64,000 nt of DNA from Frateuria_A sp051900415 (GTDB lineage Bacteria > Pseudomonadota > Gammaproteobacteria > Xanthomonadales > Rhodanobacteraceae), in contig NZ_JBHZGL010000004.1 in assembly GCF_051900415.1 (NCBI RefSeq), positions 212,622 through 276,621 on the forward strand. The letters run 5' to 3'. Below the pieces are notes generated by a model that was not told the DNA's origin, did not search any database, and saw only the letters and a program-made list of their open reading frames with translations. A program made the translations under genes and the position numbers. This document shows, in pieces, positions 42,301-52,410 of this stretch. Within the stretch, counting starts at the first letter, position 1; each line of letters starts with the position of its first letter.

Positions 42301-45300
42301 ACCACCAGCGGCTTCGGCGGCTTCCAGGTCGAACGCATCGAGCGCGGCCAGCAACTCGCCGGCGTACGCATCGTGTTCGTCGTGATCGCCCGTTTCGACG
42401 GAGGTATCGGCCGCCACCGGTTCACCAAGCGCGTCACCCAGGCCGGCATCGAGCGCGGCGGCGACGGCGTCGTCCGGCAGATCGGTCGGCAGGTCTTCGG
42501 CGTGCGGGTCGAACAGTACGTGTGCGACCTTCGGTTCCGGCTGGCTGTCGCGAAGCTCGATCAGGCGGGCGGTGAGCGCGTCGACGGACGGCAGTTGCGG
42601 CTCGGCCGCATCGAACTGCGCCATCACGTGGTCGACCACGTCAGCCGATTGTGCGAGCAGACGGGTGCCTTCCTCGGACAGCGGCAGGCTCGCAGCGCGC
42701 AGGCGCTTGAGCAGGCTTTCCAGCGGGGACAGCAACTGCGTCAGCAGCGGGATGTCCACCATGGCGATGGCGCCATGCAGCGTGTGCACCGCGCGCAGCA
42801 GGGCGTCGTCGATGCGCAGTTCGCCGTCGGCGCGAGCCAGCGCGCCACGGATCGCCTGCAGGTATTGCGCCACTTCGCTGCGCAGGATCTCCAGCAACAC
42901 CGGGTCGACCGGCGGCATCACCGGCAGGGCGATCGCCTCGACCGGCTCGACCGCCTCGTGCGGGACATCGACGGACGCGGTCTGGTCGGTGTGCGCGGCG
43001 ACCGGCACGGCGTCGGCGGCTGCATCCAGACGCGGCACGCGGCGGCGCACCACGCGGCGCACGGTTTCCGTCGCGGCGGACGCATGGTCGCTGATCTGCG
43101 CCATCTCGCCAGCGGCCAGGCGCTCGGCCGTGGTCATGATCGCGGCCAGCGGGGCGGTCGGCGTGCCTTCGCCCTTGAGTGCGGCAAGCAACTGCGGCAA
43201 TGCGCCGATGGCGGCACTGACCACGGCCTGCACGCTTTCGTGCGGCTGGATGGTGGCATCCAGCACGCGGTTGAGCATGTTCTCGACCTTCCAGGCGAAC
43301 TCGCCGAGCACGCTGGCGCCCACGAGACGACCGGAACCCTTGAGCGTGTGGAAGGAGCGGCGAATCGGGGTGATCGCGGCCAGCTGCGCCGGATCGGCCA
43401 GCCATGCCTGTTCGGCGCCGCGCAGGTTGTCGATCTCCTCCTGCATTTCCTCCAGGAAGATCTCGCGGATGTCGTCGTCGATACCTTCGGTACCAAGCTG
43501 GAAACCGGCGTTGCCGGCCAGCGCGTCGGCGACCGGCACTTCCTCGACGACTTCTTCCTCGATCTCGATCCAGTCGCCCTCCCCGCCGGTCGTCGGCGAG
43601 GCGGTGAGCGGCTCGGTCTGTGCCAGGCGCAGGCCGGCCAGCTCGTGTGCGCCGCTCTGCAGCGGCTCGCTGCTGCCGACCATCAGGTCGTCGAGGCCGT
43701 GACCGTCGGCCAGGCTGACCGGCTCGGACAGCGAGGGTTCGGACGGCTCTTCCGCGGCGGCGACCGGCGCGGGTTCCTCGTAGGCCACTGCGGCACGCGC
43801 GGCAGGCAACGGCCAGTAGCCGAGCGAGCCCAGGCTGTGTTCGGCCACATCGAGGATGTGCTCAAGCCCGCCACGATGTTCGCGGGCGGCTTCGAGGTAG
43901 TACTCCAGCGCGGCCAGGGCGTCGGCCAGGTGATCCATCTGCGCGCCATTGGGCACGCGTCGGTCGACCAGCATTTCGTTGCCGATGAAGCGGCCGATGC
44001 CTTCGGCCAGCTCGGAGGGACGCGGCGCGGACAGCATGCGCATGGCGCCAGCCACTTCGTCCATCAGCGCCGGGGTGCCGTGCAACTGGGCATGGTCCCA
44101 GCCGGCCTCGACGAAGGCGACGATCGCGTCCTTCACCTTGGCAGCGTTGGCGATCGCCTCCTGCATCAGCGAGGCCAGAATGCTGCGCGCTTCGCTGCGC
44201 GGCAATGCAGGTACCGCCGCGCCTTCCACCGGCAACATCTCGTCGGCCAGGCTGTCGTCGGCGCCCAGGCTCTCGATGTGGTCGTCCAGCGACGATTCGA
44301 CGTAGAGCAGCGCACCGGCGACGTCGAGCAGCACGCCCTCTTCCGGCGCGCGCACCTTGTGCACGATTTCTTCCAGCACGCGGCGCTGCTCGTTGACTAC
44401 GCGGCGCGGCACGGCCAGCGCCAGCATGCCGAGCGTGTCGCCCACGCGTTCGAGCACTTCGCCCTGCGCAGCCAGCTGCGCCGGATCGCCGTCGCTCTGG
44501 CGCAGGAACAGGTCGAGCGCTTCCTTCACGCGCAGCAGGTCTTCCTTCAGTGCCTTGGACACCGAATCGAGCAGGGCGCGATTGTGACCGGCCATCGAGC
44601 CGCGTGCGTGTTCCAGCTCGGCGGCGTCGGGCAGCAGGCTGTCCAGGCGGTAGGTCTGCTTCAGCTGCGCCATCTGCGGACTGGCCTGGCGGGCCTGCGC
44701 CACGATGTATAGCAGTTTGCTGGCCAGTTCGTCGGCGTCACCGCCGCGCAGGCTGGCTTCGCCCTGCTCGATGAGCTGGCGGATATTGCGGTCGACCTTG
44801 CCGATCAGCTGGCGGATCTCGGCGGCATGGCTCTTGAGCATGCCCTGTTCCAGGCCTTCCAGCACACCGGCGGCGATCCACCACAGGCGGCGCCCAGGCA
44901 CGGTCCAGCAACGGCCGGCGATGCCCATCAGCGTCTCGCGCATGCCGATCAGTTGCTGCGGCGCGTTCTGGCCGCGGAACCAGGCCAGCAACTGCTGCTG
45001 GAAGCGCAGGCGCAGCGTGGTGATGGCGCTGCGCTGGGCAGCGACATCGACCTCGCCCTGCGCACCGGGCGCCTGCACCGGCAGCGCCTGTTCGAGGTTC
45101 GGGCTGAACAGCGCCGCCTCGGACAGTGCCTGCTGGTCGCGGCTGGCGCGCAGGTCGTTGAGCAGCGGCAGCAGCACGACCGGCACATCGCGATGGCCGC
45201 CGGAGAGACGCTCGAGGTAATCGGGCAGCTGCATCAGGCCGCGCATCAGCGCGCCGAAAGCGTCGTCGCGCTGGCGGATGTGGTCCTCCATCAGGCAGAT

Positions 45301-45528
45301 GGCGAGGGTTTCCATCTCCTCGGCGACCATGGCCGCGCCATAGAGCTCGACCATGCGCAGGGTGCCCTGCACCTGGTGCAGATGATCCACGCAGGCGCGC
45401 ATGACCTCGCGCTTGCCGGGGTTCTCTACGTAGGACTCCAGCGCCTCGCGGGCCCGTGCCAGAGTCTCGTCGAGCTCCGGCTTGACCCACTGCAGGGTGG
45501 TGAAATCGATGTGGTCTTGAAGTCTCAT
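39382..45528 (-). CDS. chpA: ChpA/PilL, giant hybrid histidine kinase of the Pil-Chp system
   Basis: The 2048-residue CheA-type kinase controls twitching. It starts with Hpt-like helices (His51 in HLHQVQGTLRM, degenerate) and FimL/PilL-type repeats. Three clear Hpt domains are at His727 (HTLKGSGRLVG), His915 (HTLHGAIAMV) and His1306 (HTLKGGARIAG), joined by acidic Ala/Glu/Asp-rich linkers. Then come the dimerisation helices, N-box HMLRNAIAHG (~1622), G1 SDDGRGLD (~1666), G2 GRGVGMDVV (~1716), a CheW-like domain (~1770-1900) and a receiver (1919-2040, Asp1969). All kinase boxes are intact, so it should be active, passing phosphate to PilG and PilH. Confidence 0.96.
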   Translation of the reverse strand: MRLQDHIDFTTLQWVKPELDETLARAREALESYVENPGKREVMRACVDHLHQVQGTLRMVELYGAAMVAEEMETLAICLMEDHIRQRDDAFGALMRGLMQLPDYLERLSGGHRDVPVVLLPLLNDLRASRDQQALSEAALFSPNLEQALPVQAPGAQGEVDVAAQRSAITTLRLRFQQQLLAWFRGQNAPQQLIGMRETLMGIAGRCWTVPGRRLWWIAAGVLEGLEQGMLKSHAAEIRQLIGKVDRNIRQLIEQGEASLRGGDADELASKLLYIVAQARQASPQMAQLKQTYRLDSLLPDAAELEHARGSMAGHNRALLDSVSKALKEDLLRVKEALDLFLRQSDGDPAQLAAQGEVLERVGDTLGMLALAVPRRVVNEQRRVLEEIVHKVRAPEEGVLLDVAGALLYVESSLDDHIESLGADDSLADEMLPVEGAAVPALPRSEARSILASLMQEAIANAAKVKDAIVAFVEAGWDHAQLHGTPALMDEVAGAMRMLSAPRPSELAEGIGRFIGNEMLVDRRVPNGAQMDHLADALAALEYYLEAAREHRGGLEHILDVAEHSLGSLGYWPLPAARAAVAYEEPAPVAAAEEPSEPSLSEPVSLADGHGLDDLMVGSSEPLQSGAHELAGLRLAQTEPLTASPTTGGEGDWIEIEEEVVEEVPVADALAGNAGFQLGTEGIDDDIREIFLEEMQEEIDNLRGAEQAWLADPAQLAAITPIRRSFHTLKGSGRLVGASVLGEFAWKVENMLNRVLDATIQPHESVQAVVSAAIGALPQLLAALKGEGTPTAPLAAIMTTAERLAAGEMAQISDHASAATETVRRVVRRRVPRLDAAADAVPVAAHTDQTASVDVPHEAVEPVEAIALPVMPPVDPVLLEILRSEVAQYLQAIRGALARADGELRIDDALLRAVHTLHGAIAMVDIPLLTQLLSPLESLLKRLRAASLPLSEEGTRLLAQSADVVDHVMAQFDAAEPQLPSVDALTARLIELRDSQPEPKVAHVLFDPHAEDLPTDLPDDAVAAALDAGLGDALGEPVAADTSVETGDHDEHDAYAGELLAALDAFDLEAAEAAGGEGLSVDTGQAEDEQSLAALLDSLLNEPADGPSAMPVSQVVVDDSEAGLDDLPALGLDSGAQEPELEVSNEADEERDATLLLSDPVDLPREFVDADDVATQAEAAESVESSSAEMTEKEVAGPAEPETIEVPEVVEAARPPLTIEAAEATRAAGADEAEKEPADAAFVPFVPLAIDDTPAQPWVGQIDPDLLEIFTEEANELLDHADGLLAEWRAEPSETSHAAGLQRDLHTLKGGARIAGLVPVGDLTHAIETLLEKPVAERDTAQLIGALEVSFDALHSLVKRVSQSQPIEYPQALIDRLLALAGQEALSDEGHDTAHAPVAMPSARLPAAPLPELLPELLPEREEEEVRSTQEQIRVRAELLDNLVNHAGEVAIYRSRLEQQVAGYRFNLVELDQTVQRLRSQLRMLEIETEAQIIARFQREHREAGIGVFDPLELDRFSQLQQYSRALAESVSDLVSIQNMLDELTRQSETLLIQQSRVSAELQDGLLRTRMLPFDTMVPNLRRTLRQAAQEEGKSAQLYVEGAHGEMDRNLLDRIKAPFEHMLRNAIAHGIESPADRRKAGKPTEGAVRIRVAREATEVVVRVSDDGRGLDREAIRARAIERGLLRADSRPSDDQLLSLITQTGFSTASHVTQLAGRGVGMDVVANEIKQLGGSLAIESQQGQGTTFILRLPFTLAVTQAIVVRIGEATFAIPMTSVQGVARISPDDLGARLGEANPSFDYNGDAYGIHDLADLLGLQPNPVIEEEQLPLLLTRAGDLRAAIRIDAVIGSREIVVKSVGPQVSSVPGVLGATIMGDGSVLIILDLPPLVRHAIIRREQRLADGLSAVASPLIEEQRAKPLVMVVDDSITMRKVTGRVLERHDYEVFTAKDGVDALEKLHDRVPDMMLLDIEMPRMDGYELATQMKADARLREVPIIMITSRTGDKHRQRAFDIGVDRYLGKPYQEAELLAQIAEVLEQRAMAVEAIHG

Positions 45529-45605
45529 GCGCCCCTCTTGAGCGGCTGCGCGCTACGCACGCATCGCACAACCGTTCGAGGTTGCCCTCTGTCGGTAAAC
45601 GTTGA

Positions 45606-47636
45606 TCAACCCGGCAGCTTGAAGTGCGCCACCGAGCGCCGCAGATCGCTCGCGAGCTGGGCCAGGTAGCCGATCGAGTCGGCCGTCTGGCTCGCGCCTT
45701 GCGAGGTCTGCGAAGTGATTTCCTGGATCGCGTTCATCGACTGCGAAATGTCGGTCGCCGCCGCGGACTGCTGACGCGCCGCGGTGGAGATGTTCTGAAT
45801 CAGCGCCGACAGGTCATGCGAGACGCGCTCGATGTCGCCCAGTGCGCTGCCGGCGTCCTCGGCCAGGCGTGCACCGGCGACCACCTCGGAGGTCGTCTGC
45901 TCCATCGAGCTGACGGCCTCGTTGGTATCGGACTGAATGGTCTGCACCAGCGTCTCGATTCGCTTGGTCGCGCTGGCGGAGCGTTCCGCCAGGCGCTGCA
46001 CTTCGTCCGCCACGACCGCGAAACCGCGGCCAGCCTCACCGGCCGAGGCCGCCTGGATGGCCGCGTTCAACGCCAGGATGTTCGTCTGCTCGGCAATGTC
46101 GTTGATCAGTTCCACGATCGAGCCGATTTCCTGCGAGGACTCGCCCAGACGCTTGATGCGCTTGGAGGTTTCCTGGATCTGGTCGCGGATCGAGTCCATG
46201 CCCGAGATGGTCTCGCGCACCACTTCGGCGCCGCGCGAGGCGATCTGCACCGAGCGTTCGGCCACGTCGGCCGATTCGGCCGAGTCCTTGGACACGTTGT
46301 CCATCAGGCTCGCGATCTGGTTGATCGCCGAGGTCGCCGTGCTGATTCGCGCGGCCTGGCTCTGCGCCGCGTCGGCCAGGTGGCGCGCGGTGGTCTGGGT
46401 TTCCTGCGCCGACGAGGACACCTGCTCGGAGGTCTCGTTGATCGTGGTCACCAGGGTGCGCAGCTCGTCGATGGCGTAATTCACCGAGTCGGCGATGGCG
46501 CCGGTGATGTCCTCCGACACCGTGGTCTTGACCGTCAGGTCGCCTTCCGCGAGCGATCCCATTTCGTCCAGCAGGCGCATGATCGCCTCCTGGTTACGCT
46601 GGTTGAGCTCGGTCGAATCCTGGAAGCGCTTGCGCTGGTCGCGCACCAGGGTGACCACCAGCAGCAGCGCGAAGGCCACTGCGCCGGCGGCGCCCAGCAC
46701 GCCCCACCACACGTTCGGGAACAGCCGGCGGAACGGCAGCTTGCCGATCTGGTCGGACAGTTCGTTGGCGCGCAGCAGGACGTTCTGCGAATCCAGCGAG
46801 GCCTGGTTACCGGCGTTCTTCACGTCAGCGATTGGCGCGGCGGCGGACACCAGCTTGGCGATCGGCTCGGCCAGCGCCTCCCAATTGCCCTGCATGTCGG
46901 TGAGGATCTTGCGCGCGTTGGCGTCGCCCATGGCCTTGACGCCGGCATCGGGGTTGCCGTCGGTCAGGCCCTTGAGCACGGTGCCGTACAGCTGCGCGTC
47001 GCGGGCCAGGCCGTCGGCCGCGGCCTGCGCCGAATCGCCGCCCTGCAGCACCTCCTGCACGCGGCGGACCATACGGTCGGCCAGCAGCATCTGGCGCGAG
47101 GAGCCGAGCATCTGCTCGGCACTGCCGTTGCGCTGCTGCAGGATGTTGGTGACCTGGTCCATGCTCGAGTTGAGCAGGGGCATCTGCTGGGACAGCTTGT
47201 CGGCTCGCTGGGCCGAATCCAGCACGACCCCCTTGTTGGACAGGATCTTTTTGATGTCGCCGTCGAGCTGGCCCCACGCGTTGACCAATGCGGTCACGCC
47301 GCGACCGGCCGGCGTGGCGTTGTTGTCGCCGTACGCTTCCATGCCGCCCTTGGGATCACCCTTGGCCAGCTTCTGCACCGCCGCGTCGATGGCGTTGCGC
47401 GTGCTTTCCAGTTCCTTGAAGGAGTCGACGTTGCCGTCGGCGGCCTCGAGGGCGTACTTGGCGGTCTGCTGCGACAGCACCTGGATCTGCGTGGTCAGCG
47501 CGCTGGCCTGGCGGTCCTCGCCGTTCTTCTGGTTCAGCAGGAAGAAGTCCAGCGCCGCGAAACCGATCGCGATCAGCAGCAGGACGATGAGGCCTGTATA
47601 GCCCCGTTCCTTGCCGATGCCCCCTGTAGTGCTCAT
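45606..47636 (-). CDS. pilJ: PilJ, methyl-accepting chemoreceptor of the Pil-Chp system
   Basis: The 676-residue receptor has an N-terminal membrane helix (GLIVLLLIAIGFAALDFFLL), a large periplasmic type IV-pili methyl-accepting domain (~35-300), a second helix (VWWGVLGAAGAVAFALLLVVTL, ~307-328) and a cytoplasmic signalling domain. The hairpin tip is canonical (INDIAEQTNILALNAAIQAA then GEAGRGFAVVADEVQRLAERS). It senses pilus-linked signals and drives ChpA. ATG 47636 with GAGGTG upstream is preferred over an in-frame codon at 47660. Confidence 0.96.
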   Translation of the reverse strand: MSTTGGIGKERGYTGLIVLLLIAIGFAALDFFLLNQKNGEDRQASALTTQIQVLSQQTAKYALEAADGNVDSFKELESTRNAIDAAVQKLAKGDPKGGMEAYGDNNATPAGRGVTALVNAWGQLDGDIKKILSNKGVVLDSAQRADKLSQQMPLLNSSMDQVTNILQQRNGSAEQMLGSSRQMLLADRMVRRVQEVLQGGDSAQAAADGLARDAQLYGTVLKGLTDGNPDAGVKAMGDANARKILTDMQGNWEALAEPIAKLVSAAAPIADVKNAGNQASLDSQNVLLRANELSDQIGKLPFRRLFPNVWWGVLGAAGAVAFALLLVVTLVRDQRKRFQDSTELNQRNQEAIMRLLDEMGSLAEGDLTVKTTVSEDITGAIADSVNYAIDELRTLVTTINETSEQVSSSAQETQTTARHLADAAQSQAARISTATSAINQIASLMDNVSKDSAESADVAERSVQIASRGAEVVRETISGMDSIRDQIQETSKRIKRLGESSQEIGSIVELINDIAEQTNILALNAAIQAASAGEAGRGFAVVADEVQRLAERSASATKRIETLVQTIQSDTNEAVSSMEQTTSEVVAGARLAEDAGSALGDIERVSHDLSALIQNISTAARQQSAAATDISQSMNAIQEITSQTSQGASQTADSIGYLAQLASDLRRSVAHFKLPG

Positions 47637-47754
47637 CGTTACACCTCGTCCGTCTTCCATCCCGCCGGGCCGCGCTTCGACCGCGCTGCGCTGGCGGGAC
47701 CTCTCGCCCCTGGTATCCGGCCACGCACGGCACCGGCCCTACATATCGCTCCGT

Positions 47755-48300
47755 TCAGGCCGCGGCCTGACGGAAATCCGGCGCGCGCACGAGCCGGTTC
47801 ATGCTGAAAACGCCCAGTCGCTGTTCACCCACGGCCACGCGTTCGCCGACGAATCGGGTCAAGCGCGGATCGTCCTCGGAAAGGGACTCGCGGCGCTGCT
47901 CCTCGTCCACCGTGCGCTGGCCGAACACCTCATCGACCATCAGCGCGACGCTGCCGCCGCCCTGGCGGACGATCAGCAGGCGCGTGCGCTCGGTCGGCTG
48001 GGTACGCTCGCCGAACAGGAAGCGGTTGAAATCGATCACCGGCACCAGGTTGCCGCGCACGTTGGCGACGCCCATCAGCCAGGGCTGGGTCAGCGGTACC
48101 GGGGTCAGCACGGGCACCGCGAGCAGCTCGTTGATCTCGTCGATCGCACTGACGAAGAGGCGCGCACCGACGCGGTAGCCGATGCCGCGCCACAGGCCCG
48201 GCGCTTCCATCCGGTCCTGCACGTCCTGGGCGTGCGCCAGCGACAGGCGCTCGTAGCGGGCCAGGATCTCGAACGGCGTGAGGTTGGCGCTCTCGCTCAT
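47755..48300 (-). CDS. pilI: PilI, CheW-like adaptor
   Basis: The 181-residue protein couples PilJ to ChpA. It has a CheW fold with GIGYRVGARLFVSAIDEINELL, LPVPLTQPWLMGVANVRGNLVPVIDF-like segment and VALMVDEVFGQR. It overlaps pilH by four bases and is 118 bases upstream of the pilJ start. Confidence 0.94.
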   Translation of the reverse strand: MSESANLTPFEILARYERLSLAHAQDVQDRMEAPGLWRGIGYRVGARLFVSAIDEINELLAVPVLTPVPLTQPWLMGVANVRGNLVPVIDFNRFLFGERTQPTERTRLLIVRQGGGSVALMVDEVFGQRTVDEEQRRESLSEDDPRLTRFVGERVAVGEQRLGVFSMNRLVRAPDFRQAAA

Positions 48301-48668
48301 GCCGCGCTCGGCAACAGGTCGTTGATGCAGGTCAGCAGCTCTTTTTCGTTGACCGGCTTGGTGATGAACGCGCGCGCGCCCTGGCGCAGGCCCCAGACGC
48401 GATCGGTTTCCATCGACTTGGTGGTGATCATCACGATCGGCACGTTCGAGGTGACCGGGTCGCGCGTGAGCGTGCGGGTGGCCTGGAAGCCGTTCATGCC
48501 GGGCATGATGACGTCCATGATGACCAGGTCCGGCAGCTCGGCGCGGACGCGCTCGATGCCTTCCTCGGCGGTACTGACGGCGGCGACCGCGTAACCGGCC
48601 TTCTCGAGCAGCGTGGTGAACACGCGCACGTCGGTCGGTGAGTCGTCGATGATGAGAATCTTTGCCAC
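48297..48668 (-). CDS. pilH: PilH, CheY-like response regulator
   Basis: The 123-residue single-domain receiver has ILIIDDSPTD, phosphoacceptor Asp in LVIMDVIMPGMNG, and TKPV. In Pseudomonas PilH lowers pilus extension and acts as a phosphate sink or PilT-linked output. The start is GTG 48668 with GGGGAGA upstream. It is coupled to pilI by an ATGA overlap. Confidence 0.95.
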   Translation of the reverse strand: MAKILIIDDSPTDVRVFTTLLEKAGYAVAAVSTAEEGIERVRAELPDLVIMDVIMPGMNGFQATRTLTRDPVTSNVPIVMITTKSMETDRVWGLRQGARAFITKPVNEKELLTCINDLLPSAA

Positions 48669-48704
48669 AGGTCTCCCCTATAAGACGCTGCAGTCAGTGG
48701 CTTT

Positions 48705-49106
48705 TCAGACCGTGCTGACGTGACGATGGATGGCCCCAAGCAGTTCGTCGCGGGTGAACGGCTTGGTCAGGTATTGCTCGGCGCCGACGATGCGGCCGCG
48801 CGCCTTGTCGAAGAGGCCGTCCTTGGAGCTCAGCATGATCACCGGCGTGGCACGGAACTGCGGGTTGTTCTTGATCAGCGCGCAGGTCTGGTAGCCGTCC
48901 AGGCGCGGCATCATGATGTCGACGAAGATGATGGCCGGCTTCTGGTCGGAGATCTTTGCCAGCGCCTCGAAGCCGTCGACGGCCGTGAGGACCTCGCAGC
49001 CTTCCTTCTTGAGCAAGGTTTCGGCTGTACGCCGGATGGTCTTGGAGTCATCGATCACCATGACCTTCAGACCGGACAAGCCGTTGTCGCTCGTATTCAA
49101 GTTCAC
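48705..49106 (-). CDS. pilG: PilG, CheY-like response regulator
   Basis: The 133-residue receiver has VMVIDDSKTIRR, phosphoacceptor Asp in IIFVDIMMPRLDG, and TKPF. PilG promotes pilus extension with PilB and adenylate cyclase in Pseudomonas. It starts the pil-chp operon at GTG 49106 with a GGGGGG stretch upstream. Divergence from gshB matches the order in Pseudomonas. Confidence 0.95.
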   Translation of the reverse strand: MNLNTSDNGLSGLKVMVIDDSKTIRRTAETLLKKEGCEVLTAVDGFEALAKISDQKPAIIFVDIMMPRLDGYQTCALIKNNPQFRATPVIMLSSKDGLFDKARGRIVGAEQYLTKPFTRDELLGAIHRHVSTV

Positions 49107-49441
49107 TCAACCCCCCTGGTGCCCGCCCGAGGCTCAGGTAAGGCACACGGGCCGGGCGGATGCCGACCAGTGTGCAAAAAAAACCGCAACTTTTTCTGTG
49201 GTTGCGTTCCGATTGCCGGCAACGCACTCAATGCGTTGCTGTTTACCGCCTGACAGAAGCGGCGTCAAGCAAAAATCAAGGCGTGGCGCCGGCTCATGGG
49301 TAGTATCGGCAAACGCGTCAGTTCTTGAGCGAGCGCGTCAGAACTTGCCGCATTGCGCCCCCTCGGCCACCATCCCGACCTGCCGCGCACATCACTTGCC
49401 CTATCCCCGGCTGCGCACTTCCCTGCCACGGAGCATTTTTC
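49107..49441. promoter_or_regulatory. Divergent promoter region pilG / gshB
   Basis: These 335 bases hold no gene I can support. They include a poly-A/poly-T rich part (about 49180-49200, AAAAAAAACCGCAACTTTTT) unlike the GC-rich surroundings, and an AGTTCT...AGAACT dyad at 49320-49345. The pilG and gshB promoters must lie here, but I cannot place -35/-10 boxes with confidence. Confidence 0.45.
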
Positions 49442-50400
<959 letters not shown>

Positions 50401-50404
<4 letters not shown>

Positions 50405-51267
50405 GTGCCACCGTCCGCCGCCCCGATACCCCTGATCCAATCGGGGCGACCTTCCTGTTTTCCCTGTTGCTGCACGGCGTGCTGGTGCTCGGCCTGACCT
50501 TTCATTTCGTCAAGCCAAAGCCGAGCCTGCCGACGCTGGACGTGACCCTGGTCGACGTGGCCAACCGCGAAGCGCCCGACCAGGCTGACTTCCTGGCCCA
50601 GGCCAGCAACCGCGGCGGCGGCAACAGCGATGAGGTCGGCCGTCCGACCGAGCGGCTGTCGGGTCTGCTGCCGGTACCGGGCAACGGCGTCGCCCCCGTG
50701 CCCCGGCAGGAGCAACACCTGCAGGCCCAGCAAGCCACGCCGGACCGCCTGGTGACCACCATCGGCAACAGCCGGCACAAGGTGGCGAGCGACACGGCCA
50801 GCAAGGCCCGGCCGGAAACCGACCAGCCGCCTTCGGACCTTGAACAGCTCCGGCAGGAAGCGGCCCGGCTGACCGCCGAGCGGGACCGCAAGGTCAAGCG
50901 CTATGCCAAGCGGCCGGTGAAGAAGTTCCTGTCCGCCAACACCGCCGAGGGCATGTACGCGGCCTATCTCCACGGCTGGTTCAAGCGCGTCGAGCGTATC
51001 GGCAACCTCAACTATCCCGACGAGGCCAGGCGCGAGCACATCCACGGCGACCTCGAGGTCAGCGTGGGCTTGAACCGCGACGGCAGCATCGCCGAGATCC
51101 AGATCATCCGAAGCTCCGGCTCGCCCCTGCTGGACGAGGCGGCCAAGCGCATCGTGCACCTGTCGGCACCGTTCCCGCCGTGGCCGCAGGACAAGCAGGG
51201 CACGACCATCCTCTACATCGACCGGGTGTGGGAGTTCGGCGCGGACGACACACTGCGCCATCGCTGA
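50401..51267 (+). CDS. TonB-family periplasmic energy-transducing protein
   Basis: The 288-residue protein has one N-terminal membrane helix (ATFLFSLLLHGVLVLGLTFHF, with the His typical of TonB). A long periplasmic linker with a charged helical part follows, then a C-terminal TonB domain (~195-285: GNLNYPDEARREHIHGDLEV, RDGSIAEIQIIRSSGSPLLDEAAKRIV). TonB proteins carry the proton-motive force to outer-membrane receptors. It starts at GTG 50401, overlapping the gshB stop. The linker is not the usual Pro-Glu/Pro-Lys type. The exbB/exbD genes are not adjacent. Confidence 0.88.
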
Positions 51268-51350
51268 AGCCTTGGCATCGAACGCCCAACGCGGGCGCTT
51301 CACATCGCGCGCGTTACAACGGATGCCCGCCTCCGCATTACAATGGCCGC

Positions 51351-51923
51351 ATGAGCGCCGTCCCCAACCCGCAGACTCTCGCCGGACATTTCCTGATCGC
51401 CATGCCCAGCCTGGCCGAGCCGCCGTTTTCGCGCAGCGTGGCTTTCCTGTGCCAGCACGACGAGGACGGTGCGGTAGGCCTGCTGGTGAACCGGCTTTCC
51501 GAATACCGGCTCGGCGACGTGCTGGCACAGCTGAAGCTCGATTGCAATGATCTGGAACTGGCTGACCGGCCGGTGCTGATCGGCGGTCCGGTGCAGCAGG
51601 AACGTGGCTTCGTGCTGCACCGCGAGCACGGCCACTGGGAATCGAGCTACCGCATCAACGCCGAATGGTCGGTGACCACCTCGCGCGACATCCTGGTCGC
51701 CATGGCGGCCGGCGACGGCCCCCAGGACGCCCTGATGGCATTGGGCTACGCCGGCTGGAGTGCCGGCCAGTTGGAGCAGGAGCTGAAGGACAACAGCTGG
51801 CTCACCGCCGAGGCGAACGAGCGGGTGATGTTCCATACGCCGCTGGAGGAGCGCTGGAGCGCGGCCGCCGGCCTGGTCGGCGTCGATCCGCTGCAGCTTC
51901 CCGGCTACGCAGGCCACGCGTGA
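51351..51923 (+). CDS. yqgE: YqgE/AlgH family protein
   Basis: The 190-residue protein has the family start LAGHFLIAMPSLAEPPFSRSV, GAVGLLVNRLSEYRLG, GGPVQQERGFVLHR and GYAGWSAGQLEQELKDNSWL. The family is widely conserved and sits beside ruvX in gammaproteobacteria; AlgH in Pseudomonas affects alginate, but the molecular role is unsettled. ATG 51351. Confidence 0.94.
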   Translation: MSAVPNPQTLAGHFLIAMPSLAEPPFSRSVAFLCQHDEDGAVGLLVNRLSEYRLGDVLAQLKLDCNDLELADRPVLIGGPVQQERGFVLHREHGHWESSYRINAEWSVTTSRDILVAMAAGDGPQDALMALGYAGWSAGQLEQELKDNSWLTAEANERVMFHTPLEERWSAAAGLVGVDPLQLPGYAGHA

Positions 51924-51960
51924 GCGCCTGGCGGGCGATCGACGGCACGGACCGCCGCGC

Positions 51961-52392
51961 ATGAGTTGCGTGCTCGGCTTCGATGTCGGCAGCAAGCTGA
52001 TTGGCGTGGCCGTCGGCAACACGATCACCGCAAGTGCCCGCGCATTGGCCGTGGTCCCCGTCCGGGATAGCGGACCGGACTGGACACAGCTGGACAATCT
52101 GCACAAGCAATGGCAACCGGACACGCTGGTCGTCGGCCTGCCGCTGGCGCTGGACGGCACCGTGCAGCCAGCCACCCGGCTCGCCCGCCGCTTTGCCGAA
52201 CACCTGCGCGAGCGCTACCAGGCGCCGGTCGCGCTGGTGGACGAACAGCACAGCTCGCAGGAAGCCGCGCAGCGCTTCGCCCAAGCGCGCGCCGCCGGCA
52301 CGAAAAGACGCAGCGACGCGGCCAACATCGACGCGGAAGCCGCCGCGGTGATCCTCGAACGCTGGCTTGCCGCCGCCTCCGCCTCCCACTAG
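51961..52392 (+). CDS. ruvX: RuvX/YqgF RNase H-fold nuclease
   Basis: The 143-residue protein has the RNase H fold with GFDVGSKLIGVAVG (catalytic Asp), VVGLPLALDGT, VDEQHSS and the final DAEAAAVILERWL. It is proposed to resolve Holliday junctions and to process the 5' end of pre-16S rRNA. It lies 37 bases after yqgE. Confidence 0.94.
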   Translation: MSCVLGFDVGSKLIGVAVGNTITASARALAVVPVRDSGPDWTQLDNLHKQWQPDTLVVGLPLALDGTVQPATRLARRFAEHLRERYQAPVALVDEQHSSQEAAQRFAQARAAGTKRRSDAANIDAEAAAVILERWLAAASASH

Positions 52393-52410
52393 CTTGAGCC
52401 AGGCCATCGC

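Noticed and set aside
39142..44712. An 1856-codon open frame on the + strand opposite chpA
   Set aside because: It is an antisense shadow. The reverse strand encodes ChpA with all CheA motifs, and the antisense protein is made of Gln/His/Arg/Leu runs typical of reversed GC-rich codons. No domain is visible in it.
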